Assembly: GCF_011745365.1 (NCBI RefSeq)
Contig: NW_024468910.1
Coordinates: 1,082,068 to 1,146,067 of the forward strand
Reading direction: 5' to 3'
Source of the DNA: Cryphonectria parasitica EP155
Taxonomy: Eukaryota; Ascomycota; Sordariomycetes; Diaporthales; Cryphonectriaceae
DNA: 64,000 nt
The notes under the pieces were generated by a model, which was not told where the DNA came from, ran no database searches, and worked only from the letters and a program-made list of their open reading frames with translations. The position numbers and the translations under genes are program-made. Shown here in pieces: positions 46,310 through 57,432 of the stretch (positions are counted from its first letter, which is position 1; every line of letters begins with the position of its first letter).

Positions 46310-47236
46310 TGATTCTAGCCTGATTTCTTCCTGGGGAAAGAAAAGGGGGGGGGGGGGAATGGAGTATAAAGTGCAAAGTTTTGATATCGACAGGTGACAA
46401 GAGGGGGTTATATAGTGCTGAAAATGCATTTCACCCTGTCGCAAAAGCGATCGCCTGTGCATCGACACTAGTATACTCCATATCTCTTCACACGCCTTTA
46501 GTCAAATTCGAGGTTGCAGTCAGCATGCAGCTACTTAAGTGCTTATCGCCCGCAGCATTCAGGCTCTAGCTCTGCAAAGTAAAGCAGGCACTTGCAGGTC
46601 AATCTATCCTGGTTCTCGTTCTCGCCTCGCAGCTTGGCCTCGGACAGCGCTGATCAGACCGCGTTTGGTCTTAGTACTCCGAGCAGAGTACCATCTGCAG
46701 GATTTTCTCAGGCTCTCCCAGGTAGCGCAGAGCGCTTTGCCATCCCTTCTGATCTCACTTTTCAAAGCTTGAGTAGAGCATGAGTTGATGAACTAAGATT
46801 CTCCAAGGGAAACAGGGGTAACTGACAAAAGGTCGGGTGGAGACCGTCTTTCATAGTAGTGATCCTACCTTTGGCCCTTGTCCTCGGGCGGAAGTATGTA
46901 CTTTAGTACTGCAAATTGAGCGTGCAGGGATTCCCGGCAAAAGGTGTCCCATCCCGGGTGGCTACTGTAGTAGTGGCGCTGCACCTACATTTTGTCATCT
47001 TCCGAACTACCAGAGCGTCATGGCCCCTGCAAAAGCCCTGGTCCACATTGATGGATTCGGGCATCAGACGCCGATCAGCAGGGGACTGCCCTGGTCGGGA
47101 GAACTGTAGTTACTTTTTTCATCCTGACTCCTTTCTAATTCCACGGAGCTTGGAATCTTGATGATCTTTTCAAACTGACCACAACCTCTTACCCGATCTT
47201 TCTTCCTTCCATCCGTACCCTTTTCCGCGAAATAAT
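46310..47236. other. Divergent intergenic region
   Basis: Lies between the minus-strand gene starting at 46,309 and the plus-strand SET gene, so it should hold both promoters. A 13-base G run occurs at 46,345. Open frames here (46,539-47,161) are short and overlap each other in several frames, and I do not call them. Confidence 0.4.
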
Positions 47237-49101
47237 ATGGCAGGAATGCTTCCAAGCTCCGTACATCTGACTAGCGACACGATCTTCATGGCTGATAATT
47301 TGGCCAATCAGAGTCACAAGATTTCCAAGTCTGTCTTCGTTCACCGCAAGCTAGGAATATTGCAAGATGCCAAGTTGGATAGTTGGAGCAAAGTGACTGA
47401 GAGTAAGCACGGCCCTATCTGTCTTGAGAACTGTAATGCCTGGGCTCATAGAATTCTAGATCGATTCGTTGGAAATGCACAAGCGTACTGGCACAAAGCT
47501 GGTCAGGCCAGTTATGCTCAGTCCAAGTGTGTGTGCAGAGCTGAGGATGGATGTGTTGAGGCCTGCCACAACCGCGTTATGCGGTATGAGTGTTATGACA
47601 CGAACTGCAATGCTGGGGAGATGTACTGCCAGAACCGGGCTTTCCAGAGCCTTGTTCAACACAATGTGGAAGTCATTGAGACTCCAGATCGTGGTTGTGG
47701 CGTGCGCAGTAATCAGTGTTTTGAGCCCGGCCAGCTTATATTGAAATATACAGGAGAAGTTGTCACAAGGGCTGAATGTGAGCGCCGTATGAAGCAAGAG
47801 TACAAGAATACCCAAGTAAGTTATAAATGGAAAATGTACAATAAAGCATCAACACTAATTTACTTTAGTGCTATTATTTCATGGCTTTTGATCAGAATCT
47901 AATTATTGATGCCACCAATGGCAACATAGCTAGATTCGTAAACCATTCATGCGATCCGAATTGCCGGATGGAGAAATGGATTGTACGCGGCCTACCGACA
48001 ATTGGCCTTTTCGCAGGGAACAATCGGATCATGGCAGGGGAGGAGCTGACGTTTGATTACGATTTCGATCCATTCTCAACGAAGAAACAGAAGTGTCTAT
48101 GTGGAAGCGCAAATTGCCGTGGCGTTCTTGGCCCAAGACCATCGAAATCTTCCAAGAGCGAGACGAAAGCTATGGAGGCGACTGCAACTGAAAACGATGG
48201 AAAACGCAACTTGGAAGCACTCAATCGCGAAAAGGCTGCGACAAGTGCCAGAAAGAAGCATACGAGAAAGGTTGTGAGCGGTACGCGATCTCGGAACATA
48301 CATACTACCGGGGCTTTCAAGACGACGGCAAATAGAATCTCAGTCGCCGCGAAAGTACATCTCTCTGCCTTTCGGTCGAAGAAACTCCCCGCATCTGATC
48401 CGCTGTATGTGACTCTATTCTTGAAAACATATGATCAGCAGCTGATTTCCAGCAGTGATACTTTTCCAAGATCGATTATTACCAGATCCAAAGCAAAAGC
48501 GTCGCGTAAGATGACTAGCGATGCGTTCGCATATTTGGCTGAGTCAGTCACGAAGAAAAGCATTGTTGAAAAAGACCTGAAGAATCTACCTAAAAAGGAT
48601 CCCATGACAAAGACCGGCATCTCTATTCAGAACCCGATCAAGTTCACACTCCAGCCACTAACTTCAAATTGTGATCCTCCCGTTGGGCCCATGCCTTCAT
48701 CAAGACCATTGCCAACAAAAGGCCTATCTATTATCCCGAAAGATTCGAAAACAGCACCAGTGACACCAACACCGACAGCTGTAACAGCATTGCTACCGCA
48801 AAGTTTGCCTCAAGCTGCAAGTATTCAACTGGCTCAGATTCGCTGTTCAGAGCTCAAAGCAGAGCCTGATCCTATCATTATAGCTATAGCACAGAAGGCT
48901 ATTCAGAATTCTGAAAGCCGAAACTTGATGGAACGGGTGGCTGATGGTAACGCTTCTGCGAATGAATTCGCTTGTTTTGAATCCCTTTGTATTCAGACTG
49001 TAGGAGAATCTGCTTGGAACAAATTTTCTGCTAGTTTTCGAATGCAGCAGAAAAGGGGACAGACCAAGGCATGCGGGGAGCGCAGTGACAACACGTCCTA
49101 A
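47237..49101 (+). CDS. ASH1-type SET-domain histone lysine methyltransferase
   Basis: Exons 47,237-47,815 and 47,869-49,101 are joined by a 53-nt GT-AG intron in phase 0, giving 603 residues. Residues about 98-135 form an AWS domain (Cys-rich, SKCVCRAEDGCVEACHNR). The SET domain follows at about 136-258, with CGVRSNQCFEPGQLILKYTG, the split motif YYFMAFDQNLIIDA, FVNHSCDPNC and GEELTFDYDF. The post-SET cysteines are at about 268-276 (KCLCGSANCRG). Similarity to fungal ASH1, which methylates H3K36, is strong, including 'NCRMEKW' after NHSC. The last 310 residues are Lys/Ser/Pro-rich with no domain. No RIP damage is seen. The upstream region is shared with no close gene, and the next gene on the right encodes the JmjC-SET protein. 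Confidence 0.88.
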
Positions 49102-49909
49102 TGCAGAGTCAGACTGCTGTATTTTGTAATTTGTTGTATGTTGTAGATATTGATGAATTCTAATCACAATAAACTATCTACTATGATCCACCTATTGCTG
49201 CTAGCATCTATATCTCAGCTATGTATTCGCAATGTCCTCTTCTGCGCCTTCCAAAGCAGGGTAATGTAAAATATCTTCTGTCACAGTGAACAGTGTGCTG
49301 GTTGGCCAATGAGAGGAGAATAGTTCGATAACAAAGTCATCTCAGGTTATAAATCCAGCTACTGCCCACCTTACTGTTGAGTTTATCCCCTTTCACTAGA
49401 ACACATACATTCTTTCAATAAAAAAACACGGTGAGCAATTACTTAAGAAATCTTTGCATCAGTGACGGGACTGAACATTAACTTAGGTCGACACTACAAC
49501 ATACTCGTAGACTTAGAGTAGCAAAACACGGATGAAGACTGGCAAGATACGAAGAAGGAATGGCGAGATACAAGAGATGGAGGGTGAAATCGGAATTAAG
49601 GTTACTGTAACCACAGTATATGAAACAGTTGCGAGATGTGCATTTCCTGAGCAGGATATAACATCATTTGAGCCAACAAGCTGCATTGAGTCCTCAAAGG
49701 ACAGGAACCAAAGCAGGGGCAGACCTAGCAGATTGGAGAAATCCCATGATGTTCTAAGCAGATTGTGATATTTTGGAGCGTAACCTGATTGCTTTGATTG
49801 GAGGCAAAATATTATAATTCATTTCAGATATACCTGGCCTGTTTCTATCAATAAAAAAAGTCATATTCTACGCTATCCTTGAAGCATGCTTATTCTGGTA
49901 CAGAGAAGA
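49102..49909. other. 3' flank of the SET gene; small uncalled frame
   Basis: Contains a 78-codon plus-strand frame with an ATG at 49,532 (MKTGKIRRRNGEIQEMEG), Lys/Arg/Glu-rich and with no domain. It may be a small gene, but evidence is only the open frame. Confidence 0.3.
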
Positions 49910-51186
49910 TTGATTATCAAGTCTTTAAGCCAGCATGTAATCCTTATTTGCTCTGTAAGTAGTCCTGCAAACGGCCAAGTGCCGTGGTCCATTCTGCATA
50001 GAAACGGGCTCTAAGTCAAGTTCCGGAAACAACTTCTGTATAAATAAATCAAGAACAGAACACACATAGTTGGAGATCGATTTGAAAAACACTTTGTGTG
50101 GCAACAAGTCCTTGCAGTAGGAAGGACAGAATGAAATATTCTGAGAATTGTCTAGCTGCCAGAAAGATAAGAAGCTGCACAATTATGAGCTCCAAGTGCG
50201 AGGAGAAATGCTGGTACAACTTGTGGTGACTTCCTAGACAGGATTATAGTTATTGAATAGAAGTTCGAGGTTATAGGTCCATAGTGAGACCATATAGGGG
50301 GCATTGCCTGGTTATATTACTGGCAAATCTTCAATAAAGCATTATGTATCTTGAACAAAAAAACTCAACCTTATCCTTTATCTGGGAATATGCTAAGACA
50401 CTGCAGCATTTCCAAAGCCTATGCAAGTGCTGCTCCCACTTCGAAAGCATATTAAACTTGCATACCAGCCTCCTAGCTCTAATCCTTGCTGCTTGGATTA
50501 GTCCGGAACTATAGTAGCTGTTTTGCAGTATAATAGCTAGTTCGTGCCTTGGCTTCTCATCAAATCTTACAGATAGTGCAACAAGCTGCCGAGATAGCTC
50601 GTTGCAGCTTCTAATGCCGGTTCAATGCATCAGCAAGCAGGACCCACCCAGGGGATCATGTTCCGCATTGTCTAAAGAGACGCTGAACTACTCGAGGGAA
50701 GAAACGGAAGTAGTGGGTGACTAGAGACAGTGATGAGGATTGTATCATATGCATACTGCAGTCAAAGCTATCCTTGTTAAACCCTTCACCGTGTCTGATC
50801 AGCAGCGTACGATCAGCAGCGCCTACCAATCAGGAAGCTGGGCAATATGCAAACTTCAATAACAGATCTTCTATCCCTATTGCTAGCTTTTCTTTTCCTT
50901 GCGTCCGTCCCCCTGCTTTTGGTGGTTGTTGCTTCACATACGCCACCACCTGATTATTATCAGCTCGGCTAGCTTGCATAAGCGCTATCACTATGTCTCT
51001 AGCTTCAGAAGCATACAGTTCTAGTCTACATACATTTCCATCATTCACCCGGGGATTGCGCATGTATTCGGAAGTAAATAAAGTAGTATAAATGGAGAGG
51101 TCTCTGCATAAAATACATTTCTTGACAAGGCTCTGCATAATGTGCAATTTTAACAAGGTATGTCCAGATTTTGAAGATATAAGCAA
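49910..51186 (-). pseudogene. Unidentified degraded minus-strand gene
   Basis: Three protein-like blocks lie in order on the minus strand. At 51,186-50,830 (NDGNVCRLELYASEARDIVI, KQQPPKAGGRTQGKEKLA) there is no stop. At about 50,640-50,340 the frame reads RQLVALSVRFDEKPRHELAI, IQAARIRARRLVCKFNML and KWEQHLHRLWKCCSVLAYSQ. At 50,170-49,920 it reads RARFYAEWTTALGRLQDYLQ with several stops. Damage is lighter than in the AT-rich compartment. It may be the remains of one multi-exon gene or of a DNA transposon protein. No family is recognised. Confidence 0.42.
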
Positions 51187-51902
51187 GTGTAGCTCAACTA
51201 ATATAATAATACAGATATTGTATGGCTGCAGTCACTGCCTCACTCAAGCCGCAGAGTGGTGTCTTGTGTATCGCACTAAACATCGCTGTAGAGTAAGGAA
51301 TACTATACATAAGCAGTTTAAGGGCTGGGAAAATAGTAGTATATATTGCTAATACCGATATCTTTCCTAACTAATTTTATCCAGACAATTGCTGTCGATA
51401 TCTTGCGCCAGTTGCCTCAGTACCATAGGAAAGCATGATCAACCGTCAAGGATCGAATAGTTTGCCTAAGGAAGGAAATAGTCCTGGAGAGTCAATGTCG
51501 TATACTGTTGAAGTATCTAATAGGGTAGTTCGTGGGTTCTGGGTCTTCGGTTAAGGACTTATGCAACCCAAGCGTGCTGGTATTATAGGCAGCAAATGAG
51601 ATCCACATACGCAAAAGAGCCAAGGGGGGGAGGGGACATATCTTGACCCTGTTCAGAGTATTCAAGACCGAAAAGAGAAGAGAAAGATATATGCTTGTTA
51701 CTGTCTGACGGAAAAAAGGAGTGGGAACTGTATAGTTGCCAATTGCTAGGACGTTAATTTTATCTGGTGCGACGATGCCTTAATCTGTAAAATTATCAAG
51801 TCTGACATGACTTCGCTCCAAGAGACCACATTCTTTCTCCCTCTCCCCCCCCCCCCCCCCCTCAGGATTCTAAGATCAACAATTTAGGATAATCAAGCGA
51901 TA
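51187..51902. other. Intergenic
   Basis: No frame of note. A pure C run of about 18 bases ends near 51,861, preceded by CT-rich sequence. Confidence 0.4.
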
Positions 51903-52427
51903 TCACCGAAAGTTTCGGTCGCATATGCTCATATATTGATGCAATTCTAGCAATCGAGCGATCATGCTCTTATGTACCGACGTGTTTCCCCAATATATTG
52001 CAGCCTCGATCAGAAGAACGACTCGTATAGGCAGTCCGCAACCCTTCGCGGCTGTCAAGATGCCAATACGGGCAGGCAGCTCAGAGTGTGAGCTCAGGCT
52101 GGAAATTACAGCAAACAAGATTGAATATCTCGCAAGGGAGTTATTCGGAGCCCATACAGAAACAGAAGCAGGAATACGCTATGTATATCTGATGGGCCCG
52201 ATGTCTACAAGCGCTGTCCCTTATCCCAGCCTGATGCTGAGAGGATGTTGTCCTGCAGCAGTCTTTGAGATATTTGGCAAGGAAATTGCTAGCGATGTCA
52301 GGATATAGTTAGGCATAACAGTCTGAATAATAGAGGTAGCGCTGCGCCTGCTCAGTGAATGCTTTTGGATTGCAGAATGGGCGAGAGTGGAAGTGGCAAT
52401 AGCAGTAGCAATAATAAGAATCTGCAT
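51903..52427 (-). pseudogene. Possible secreted-protein gene with two in-frame stops
   Basis: The minus frame from an ATG at 52,427 starts with a signal-peptide-like MQILIIATAIATSTLAHS. It stays in one frame to 51,903, with a TAA near 52,221 and a TAG near 52,185, each one C-to-T change from Gln. The body reads ILTSLAISLPNISKTAAGQH, NSLARYSILFAVISSL, GCGLPIRVVLLIEAAIYWGN and SMIARLLELHQYMSICDRNF. The opposite strand is also open (51,964-52,308, 114 codons), so strand choice is uncertain. I favour the minus strand for the signal peptide and frame continuity. No domain is known. Confidence 0.35.
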
Positions 52428-53041
52428 GTTGTTCTCTTTTCTTAAATTGATAGTATTATGCGTAAAGAGAGGGTTAGCAAAGAACCAATGTGAAATATTT
52501 AAAGTACAAATGCTTGGAGCTAGCGCAAAAGGAATTTCGCAAATATGGAAAGCGGTTTTCGCAATTTCCACTTATGGAAAACAGTTTTCAATTGGTTAGA
52601 AATGTGTCCATAATTTTATTTAAGACTAGAGTATAAATAATGTTCTTACCAAGTCTTTTGTATCTACTTTGCTCTCTAAGTTTAAGGACAAGAAAATGCC
52701 TAGCCACGCTGACAGAGAAGTAGTTGCGGCCGGACACCAGCTCGGCGTTGAGCCCGGTTCTCCGCGCTCGACACGGAGAGGTCAAAACGCAAGACAACAA
52801 TCATCTCCGGAATCTGAGCCAGTGAAGCAGGCTGGAACCTAGATGAAGGTGCCCCAGTAGCTGGATATGGTCATTTTAATGACGGGAGCCCCGAGGAAGA
52901 GCTCTAAGTGTATTAAGCTATCTTATATGCAGATATGTCAAACTTTCTTAGTAACACTTATTGGGGAAAAGCTCTTTGATAATCTAAATAAAACTTGCGA
53001 TCAACGTTATTCACAGTTAAGGTATTATACTAGTACAGAGT
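52428..53041. other. Intergenic with a short GC-rich coding-like patch
   Basis: At 52,695-52,880 a plus-strand frame begins MPSHADREVVAAGHQLGVEP and continues, after TAG codons, into DMVILMTGAPRKSSK. It resembles the start of a broken gene or element protein but is too short to name. Confidence 0.3.
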
Positions 53042-55711
53042 TCAACACTCTTTTGACTTAGCACATACATAGCATATTGGCCGTCCGTCTCCCTCACCAT
53101 ACCATATGGTAATCTCAGTTCCATGTTGAATATCACAATGTGCTTTCACACCCAACATGTAATACCCAGAAACTCTCATGCGATTCATCTTTGCCATAGC
53201 ATGCCCTTCGCATGCATGGTTCATGAGACGGAAACAGTTGCCATGATCAGTGCAGTCAATATCACAATCCACGAAGTCTACAGCCATGTCGCCAGAAACT
53301 GTGCCCTTCTGCACAAGTTTCCCTGTGAGGAAGCCAAGAAGCTCACCGCTCTTGTAGACAGTAGCCCCTTTCTGATCACCGAATGCTTCAATTCCAAGGC
53401 CCTTCCCCTGAAACCTTCTGATTCGCAGTTTAGACGTTGGCAGTCCTGTGCGATAGCAGTTGCAAGGGCGCTCAGATGTTCGATTTTGACAGAGCTCGCA
53501 CTGCTCTTCATTGGGTGGTATCAATGTAGGATTTGGCGCGCCATTGAAATCCGACTCAACGTACGAATTTCTCGGAATCGAGTGAACTGGCTGAAGATTT
53601 GACAATAGCTCTGCTTCAGTCATATCATAGATGAGGATGTTTCTGCTTTCCCAAACGAAACTGATATCGTCAGATCCAAGGGACTCTTGAAAGGCCTTCC
53701 CGGCACAGCAGATGCGTGTGATGTAGTCTTCCTCCTCAGCAAGACGATCATGAAAATAGCGTAACTCAGCATCATTCAGATACTTCTGCATCTGACTTGT
53801 ACTAAGATTTTGAGGCAGAAAGCATAACAATCCCTCGAAATTTCCGCAGAATGTCGCCCACTGGTTGCCCTCTTGGCGATGTCGATCGAAGTCCTTACTG
53901 CTCAGCCGATACTCTTTCAACATCTTCCTCTTCACTGTGCTGTCTAGCCGCTGGCGGCCAACTGCCACCTTCGCACATTGCTTTGCGAACGTATGTTGAT
54001 GGAGTCGCTTGGTGGTCCTGTATCGTTGCTCGCCTTGAATGATCATCTTCAAGCAATAGACTGCGTTCTCGAGAGTACCGTGTGACAGCTGAACGAAGGC
54101 GGTGTCCGCAGGATCAGGCTCCCTTTTCGCTTTGACCAAATCACAGAATTGCTCAATCGCAGCTGGGCTACGAATAAAGCGTATCAAATCTGTCAAGCTA
54201 GCCCTGGTCTCTGAATCGAGCCGCCTGGAGACATGGTCTAACCTTTGCGATTTCATCACTCGCTCGGATTGCACGGCCTTCGCTTTGCGTTTCGAGCTCG
54301 TGTTTGCTGATGCTGTGCTAGCGATTTCCTGGGTTGGCGCTTTAGGTCGAAGAGTTGCTTGCCGCAACGGCTTGACAGGTAGCGAGATGCGTGTCGGCTG
54401 GGCTGGCAGATGAGAGCTCGAGCTAGACTGCGTACTAGGAGCAAGGCCACCGACGGTAGCAGCCGTGCTTCTCGCTTCCTCTTCGATATCATCCTGCTGA
54501 GGTGCCACCTTCGTGATCGCCGTATTGGAGAGAGAGTAAAGTCCACACACGCAACATGCTTTGGTCGGTCGTAAGGCAGGTTCATCTGGGAGCGTGAAGT
54601 TGATCGCGATGGCAAAACAAGTGGTCAGGTTAACCACAGTATGGTACTGTCCGGGCCTTGTAACCACCATGTCGCCCGGCCCAGCACAAACCAGGTCAAA
54701 TTCGATCCCTGCAGCTCTCAAGACCTCGGGCGTATACATGAGGTTCATATGACGGACCCATTGATCACATTCCCAGTTTTTAGCCTCCTCTTCTGACTGT
54801 TTCCGCACAAAATTCTCAAAGGCGACGTTGTGCGATACCCGGACTAATATCCACAACTTATAGCCTGACAGAACTAGGTTGCATGACCAGAGGCCAGCGT
54901 CCTCGAAGTGGAATGCTGTGCCGGATTGGGCGTCTCCGAACATCCAGTAAACTGTGTTGACGCCGGGTATTATTGGAAGCCTTTTGAGACCTTCGCCAGG
55001 ATCCAAAAGTTGTTCAAAGCGCTCAAAAACAAGTTGATCGGGATCCGAACGTCGAAATGCAGGCTGCTCTCCGCTATAGTAAACACATGGTTGTTTTGGG
55101 GGTGACTTGGCTAGATCTGTCAAGTAGCCTGGAATCGTGTCTGGTCGTGGTTTTTCCGCATCAGCCACTATAGGAAACTTCCACAAACTCTCCTCTGTGG
55201 GTTTCAAACGAAGAAGTCCAGATTCGACACTGTATTTGACATGCGTATGAGCATAGTCTTTAGCAGGACCTTTCACAGCCTTTTTGACTTCAGATGGATT
55301 AAAGATATCCATGTCTGAGATGCGAAAGCAGATTTTGCCCTCAACTGCTAGGTGTTGCGCCAGAGTACTTGTCATGTTTGGTCCCATGTCGCGGATCTTC
55401 AGTTCCTGCCTCGCCAAGAACAGCTCTGTGCTGGATGAATGATGCGATCCCTGTAGTTCTGGCATGGAGTGTTCGACGCGGCTCCTGCTAAGCAGATGCG
55501 TCAATGGTCGCTTGACGCGGTCTCGAATAATGTTTTGGAGAACTAGACAGATAGTCTCCATGGGCGTCGAAGAATTCCACTGGGTTTGTTCCGGGCAATA
55601 TTGGGCCACGATCTCTTTGTCAATGCGATCAATATTATCGATCACATGTTGTAAATCTTGTAAAAGTTGTCCTTGCATTGTGCCAGAATTAGAATCAGCG
55701 GTGATATCCAT
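53042..55711 (-). CDS. JmjC-domain and SET-domain fusion protein, 889 aa
   Basis: Single uninterrupted exon. The start is taken at the ATG at 55,711 (MDITADSNSGTMQG), as the frame upstream has no ATG. The JmjC domain spans about residues 250-375: VYWMFGDAQSGTAFHFEDAG gives the His268-x-Glu270 iron ligands, and PGQYHTVVNLT the distal His357, with YKLWILV between. These are the ligands of Fe(II)/2-oxoglutarate demethylases. CCVCG at about 386 may bind zinc. The middle (400-720) is basic and partly disordered. The C-terminal SET domain, about 756-873, has GKGLGIEAFG, ELLGFLTGKL, CFRLMNHACEG (NHxC motif) and EITIWYGEG, then Cys880, 883 and 889 in a post-SET position. The protein could bind or modify histone lysines through either domain. 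Codon use is normal with no RIP. Confidence 0.85.
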   Translation of the reverse strand: MDITADSNSGTMQGQLLQDLQHVIDNIDRIDKEIVAQYCPEQTQWNSSTPMETICLVLQNIIRDRVKRPLTHLLSRSRVEHSMPELQGSHHSSSTELFLARQELKIRDMGPNMTSTLAQHLAVEGKICFRISDMDIFNPSEVKKAVKGPAKDYAHTHVKYSVESGLLRLKPTEESLWKFPIVADAEKPRPDTIPGYLTDLAKSPPKQPCVYYSGEQPAFRRSDPDQLVFERFEQLLDPGEGLKRLPIIPGVNTVYWMFGDAQSGTAFHFEDAGLWSCNLVLSGYKLWILVRVSHNVAFENFVRKQSEEEAKNWECDQWVRHMNLMYTPEVLRAAGIEFDLVCAGPGDMVVTRPGQYHTVVNLTTCFAIAINFTLPDEPALRPTKACCVCGLYSLSNTAITKVAPQQDDIEEEARSTAATVGGLAPSTQSSSSSHLPAQPTRISLPVKPLRQATLRPKAPTQEIASTASANTSSKRKAKAVQSERVMKSQRLDHVSRRLDSETRASLTDLIRFIRSPAAIEQFCDLVKAKREPDPADTAFVQLSHGTLENAVYCLKMIIQGEQRYRTTKRLHQHTFAKQCAKVAVGRQRLDSTVKRKMLKEYRLSSKDFDRHRQEGNQWATFCGNFEGLLCFLPQNLSTSQMQKYLNDAELRYFHDRLAEEEDYITRICCAGKAFQESLGSDDISFVWESRNILIYDMTEAELLSNLQPVHSIPRNSYVESDFNGAPNPTLIPPNEEQCELCQNRTSERPCNCYRTGLPTSKLRIRRFQGKGLGIEAFGDQKGATVYKSGELLGFLTGKLVQKGTVSGDMAVDFVDCDIDCTDHGNCFRLMNHACEGHAMAKMNRMRVSGYYMLGVKAHCDIQHGTEITIWYGEGDGRPICYVCAKSKEC

Positions 55712-56234
55712 CCTTGACTCAATGAATCGATGAGAAACAACGAAGTGTGCAGATAGCAAAGGTCAAGTTTTGCTCCGTCAGTAGAAAAGTATGTGTCGCT
55801 GTTGCTTTTGTTTTTGCAATGACTTGGAACTGATTCCGCCCGCAGACGCGTTGCCCAGAAGCCAGTATCCATGCAGACTCATTATGTACAGACGGTACTA
55901 AGCACTGCTTTTGCCGGATAAATTCCTAGCTTGCTGTGAATTCCGGTACCGAGAGCCCCCTCAGCCAGGTCTGCAATCCTGTGCAACAACTGGAAACCAG
56001 CGTTGCGAATCGTGAAGCGCTTCAGTCTGTATCTGGAAAAGATCGGCAGACCTGGGACTCGCAGACGTTACCTCCTGCCGCCTCCGCTTCCCGGGCGCCC
56101 CGCCGAAATGGTCACATATATGATCTGAATTATGCATACAGGGAACTGAGCTGCATACTAGGGTCAACAAGTGCAATTCTAATGCGTACTAGTACTTTGT
56201 GCATGTACTGTAGTACTATGGTAAGTCGTGCATG
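55712..56234. other. Upstream region of the JmjC-SET gene
   Basis: Presumed promoter and 5' UTR. The frame at 55,936-56,235 is GC-balanced but has no domain and is not called. Confidence 0.35.
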
Positions 56235-56278
56235 AAGCACGGGCCATAAGGCCAGATTGGTTTTTGTGGCCCGTGCTT
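56235..56278. repeat. Perfect 12-bp inverted repeat (hairpin)
   Basis: AAGCACGGGCCA (56,235-56,246) pairs exactly with TGGCCCGTGCTT (56,267-56,278) across a 20-base loop. It sits at the edge between gene space and an LTR remnant, and could be an element end or a terminator-like hairpin. Confidence 0.7.
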
Positions 56279-56279
56279 A

Positions 56280-56345
56280 AGCACTAATGCCACGCAGGTC
56301 GCAAAACAGATCACCAACAAGAACCAGGTTCCAGGAACTCCTACC
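56280..56345. mobile_element. Diverged LTR-start remnant
   Basis: GCAGGTCGCAAAACAGATCA and then AACAAGAACCAGGTTCCAGG parallel GCAGGTCACGAAACAGGTCA and AACAAGAACCAGGTGTCAAG in the solo LTR at 33,010-33,055. Same family, heavily diverged. Confidence 0.5.
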
Positions 56346-56559
56346 CGAGATCCATCACCTCGGCTCATATATGCGTCTCGAGCTGAAATATTTATCTCAC
56401 ATTTACGATTTAGGTAAATCGTGGCAGTCATTAACCAAGAATTCACTCAGCACCACTCTTGTTGATACAGATCTCTTGAAACCTTCAAGATCTTTGGAGC
56501 TCGCTATTACAAGCCCTGTGTTATAAGTATTTAATATGCAAGCTGCAGCGCAAGTTGGT

Positions 56560-57432
56560 CATAAATCATTAAGCCAGTAAGCTATGTGATTCAAGCTTTC
56601 ATCTTTTAATTGTTTCAATTGTATTGCTTGAAATTGGGTTGCAAAATTCTCTACCTAAGCTAATTCTTTCTTGTTTCAACTTTGCTATAATATTCAACCT
56701 GATAGCAATTCAATAATTTCTAACAAGCCTTTCTCTATTGCGAAATCCAAAGCTATTATACTATACTTGCCTGGCTCAGTAGGATTAGCGCTATAGCAAT
56801 GCTATATATTCGATATAATTATAAAGAATAGCTGTAATAAGCAGTGTATTGTTGTAGTTATTCTTGTTATTAATATTCTCCAAGCAGGATTATTGAACTT
56901 CAGGATAATCTTCCAAGAGATATTTCAAAAGCCTATAGCCTTGTATTGTGAATATAACCGGCTTAATATCTTTCACTAAAAAGTAAAATACTATATTCCC
57001 TAGCTGATTATACTGAAAAGGATTAATACTATTGTGTAGCAAAAGCTTTATTATATCTTCTTTATTATCTTGGAATTATTTATTAGGGGTTTGAAGAATA
57101 AAATGCAAAATAGCATTGCTTCTATTATAAGAGATAGGAATATTGAAATCTATATTACTAGATAGCAGTAAGTCCAGTATAGCTATATTATATAAACAGG
57201 TATCGAATAGAACCTAAGTTTATAGTTTTGCTAGTATAATATCTAAATTAAGCAATATACGGACTTATTCGAGATCTCTTGCTAGAATAGCAGAGGCAAG
57301 AGCTGCTGATTTCGCATCGATGTTCTGGTTGCTATCAACGAGAGTCGGAGATGAGAGATGACTAGGAGACCATGACGATGCCGAACCAAAACTAACAAGA
57401 GTTATCGTCGGCGATGCAAGCGGATCCATCAT
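56560..57432 (-). pseudogene. RIP-degraded ankyrin-repeat protein gene
   Basis: Starts at ATG ATG at 57,432 (MMDPLASPTITLVSFGS). The first 54 codons are clean and GC-balanced. After a TAA the same frame continues with five or more TAA/TAG codons, each explainable as CAA/CAG. Ankyrin-type helices follow: CLYNIAILDLLLSSNIDFNI, IIKLLLHNSINPFQYNQLGN, RLLKYLLEDYPEVQ, NNYNNTLLITAILYNYIEYI. The 'LL..g.d.n..d..Gnt.l..A' pattern is clear. Further repeats (ANPTEPGKYSIIALDFAIEK) lie beyond one frameshift near 56,800. Ankyrin repeats bind partner proteins. This copy is dead. Confidence 0.65.

Noticed and set aside
46345..46357. G13 run as a regulatory quadruplex
   Set aside because: A single homopolymer run in an intergenic region. 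I have no evidence beyond the run itself.
53123..53602. 159-codon plus-strand frame opposite the JmjC-SET gene
   Set aside because: It is the shadow of a frame with two recognised domains and shows no motif of its own.
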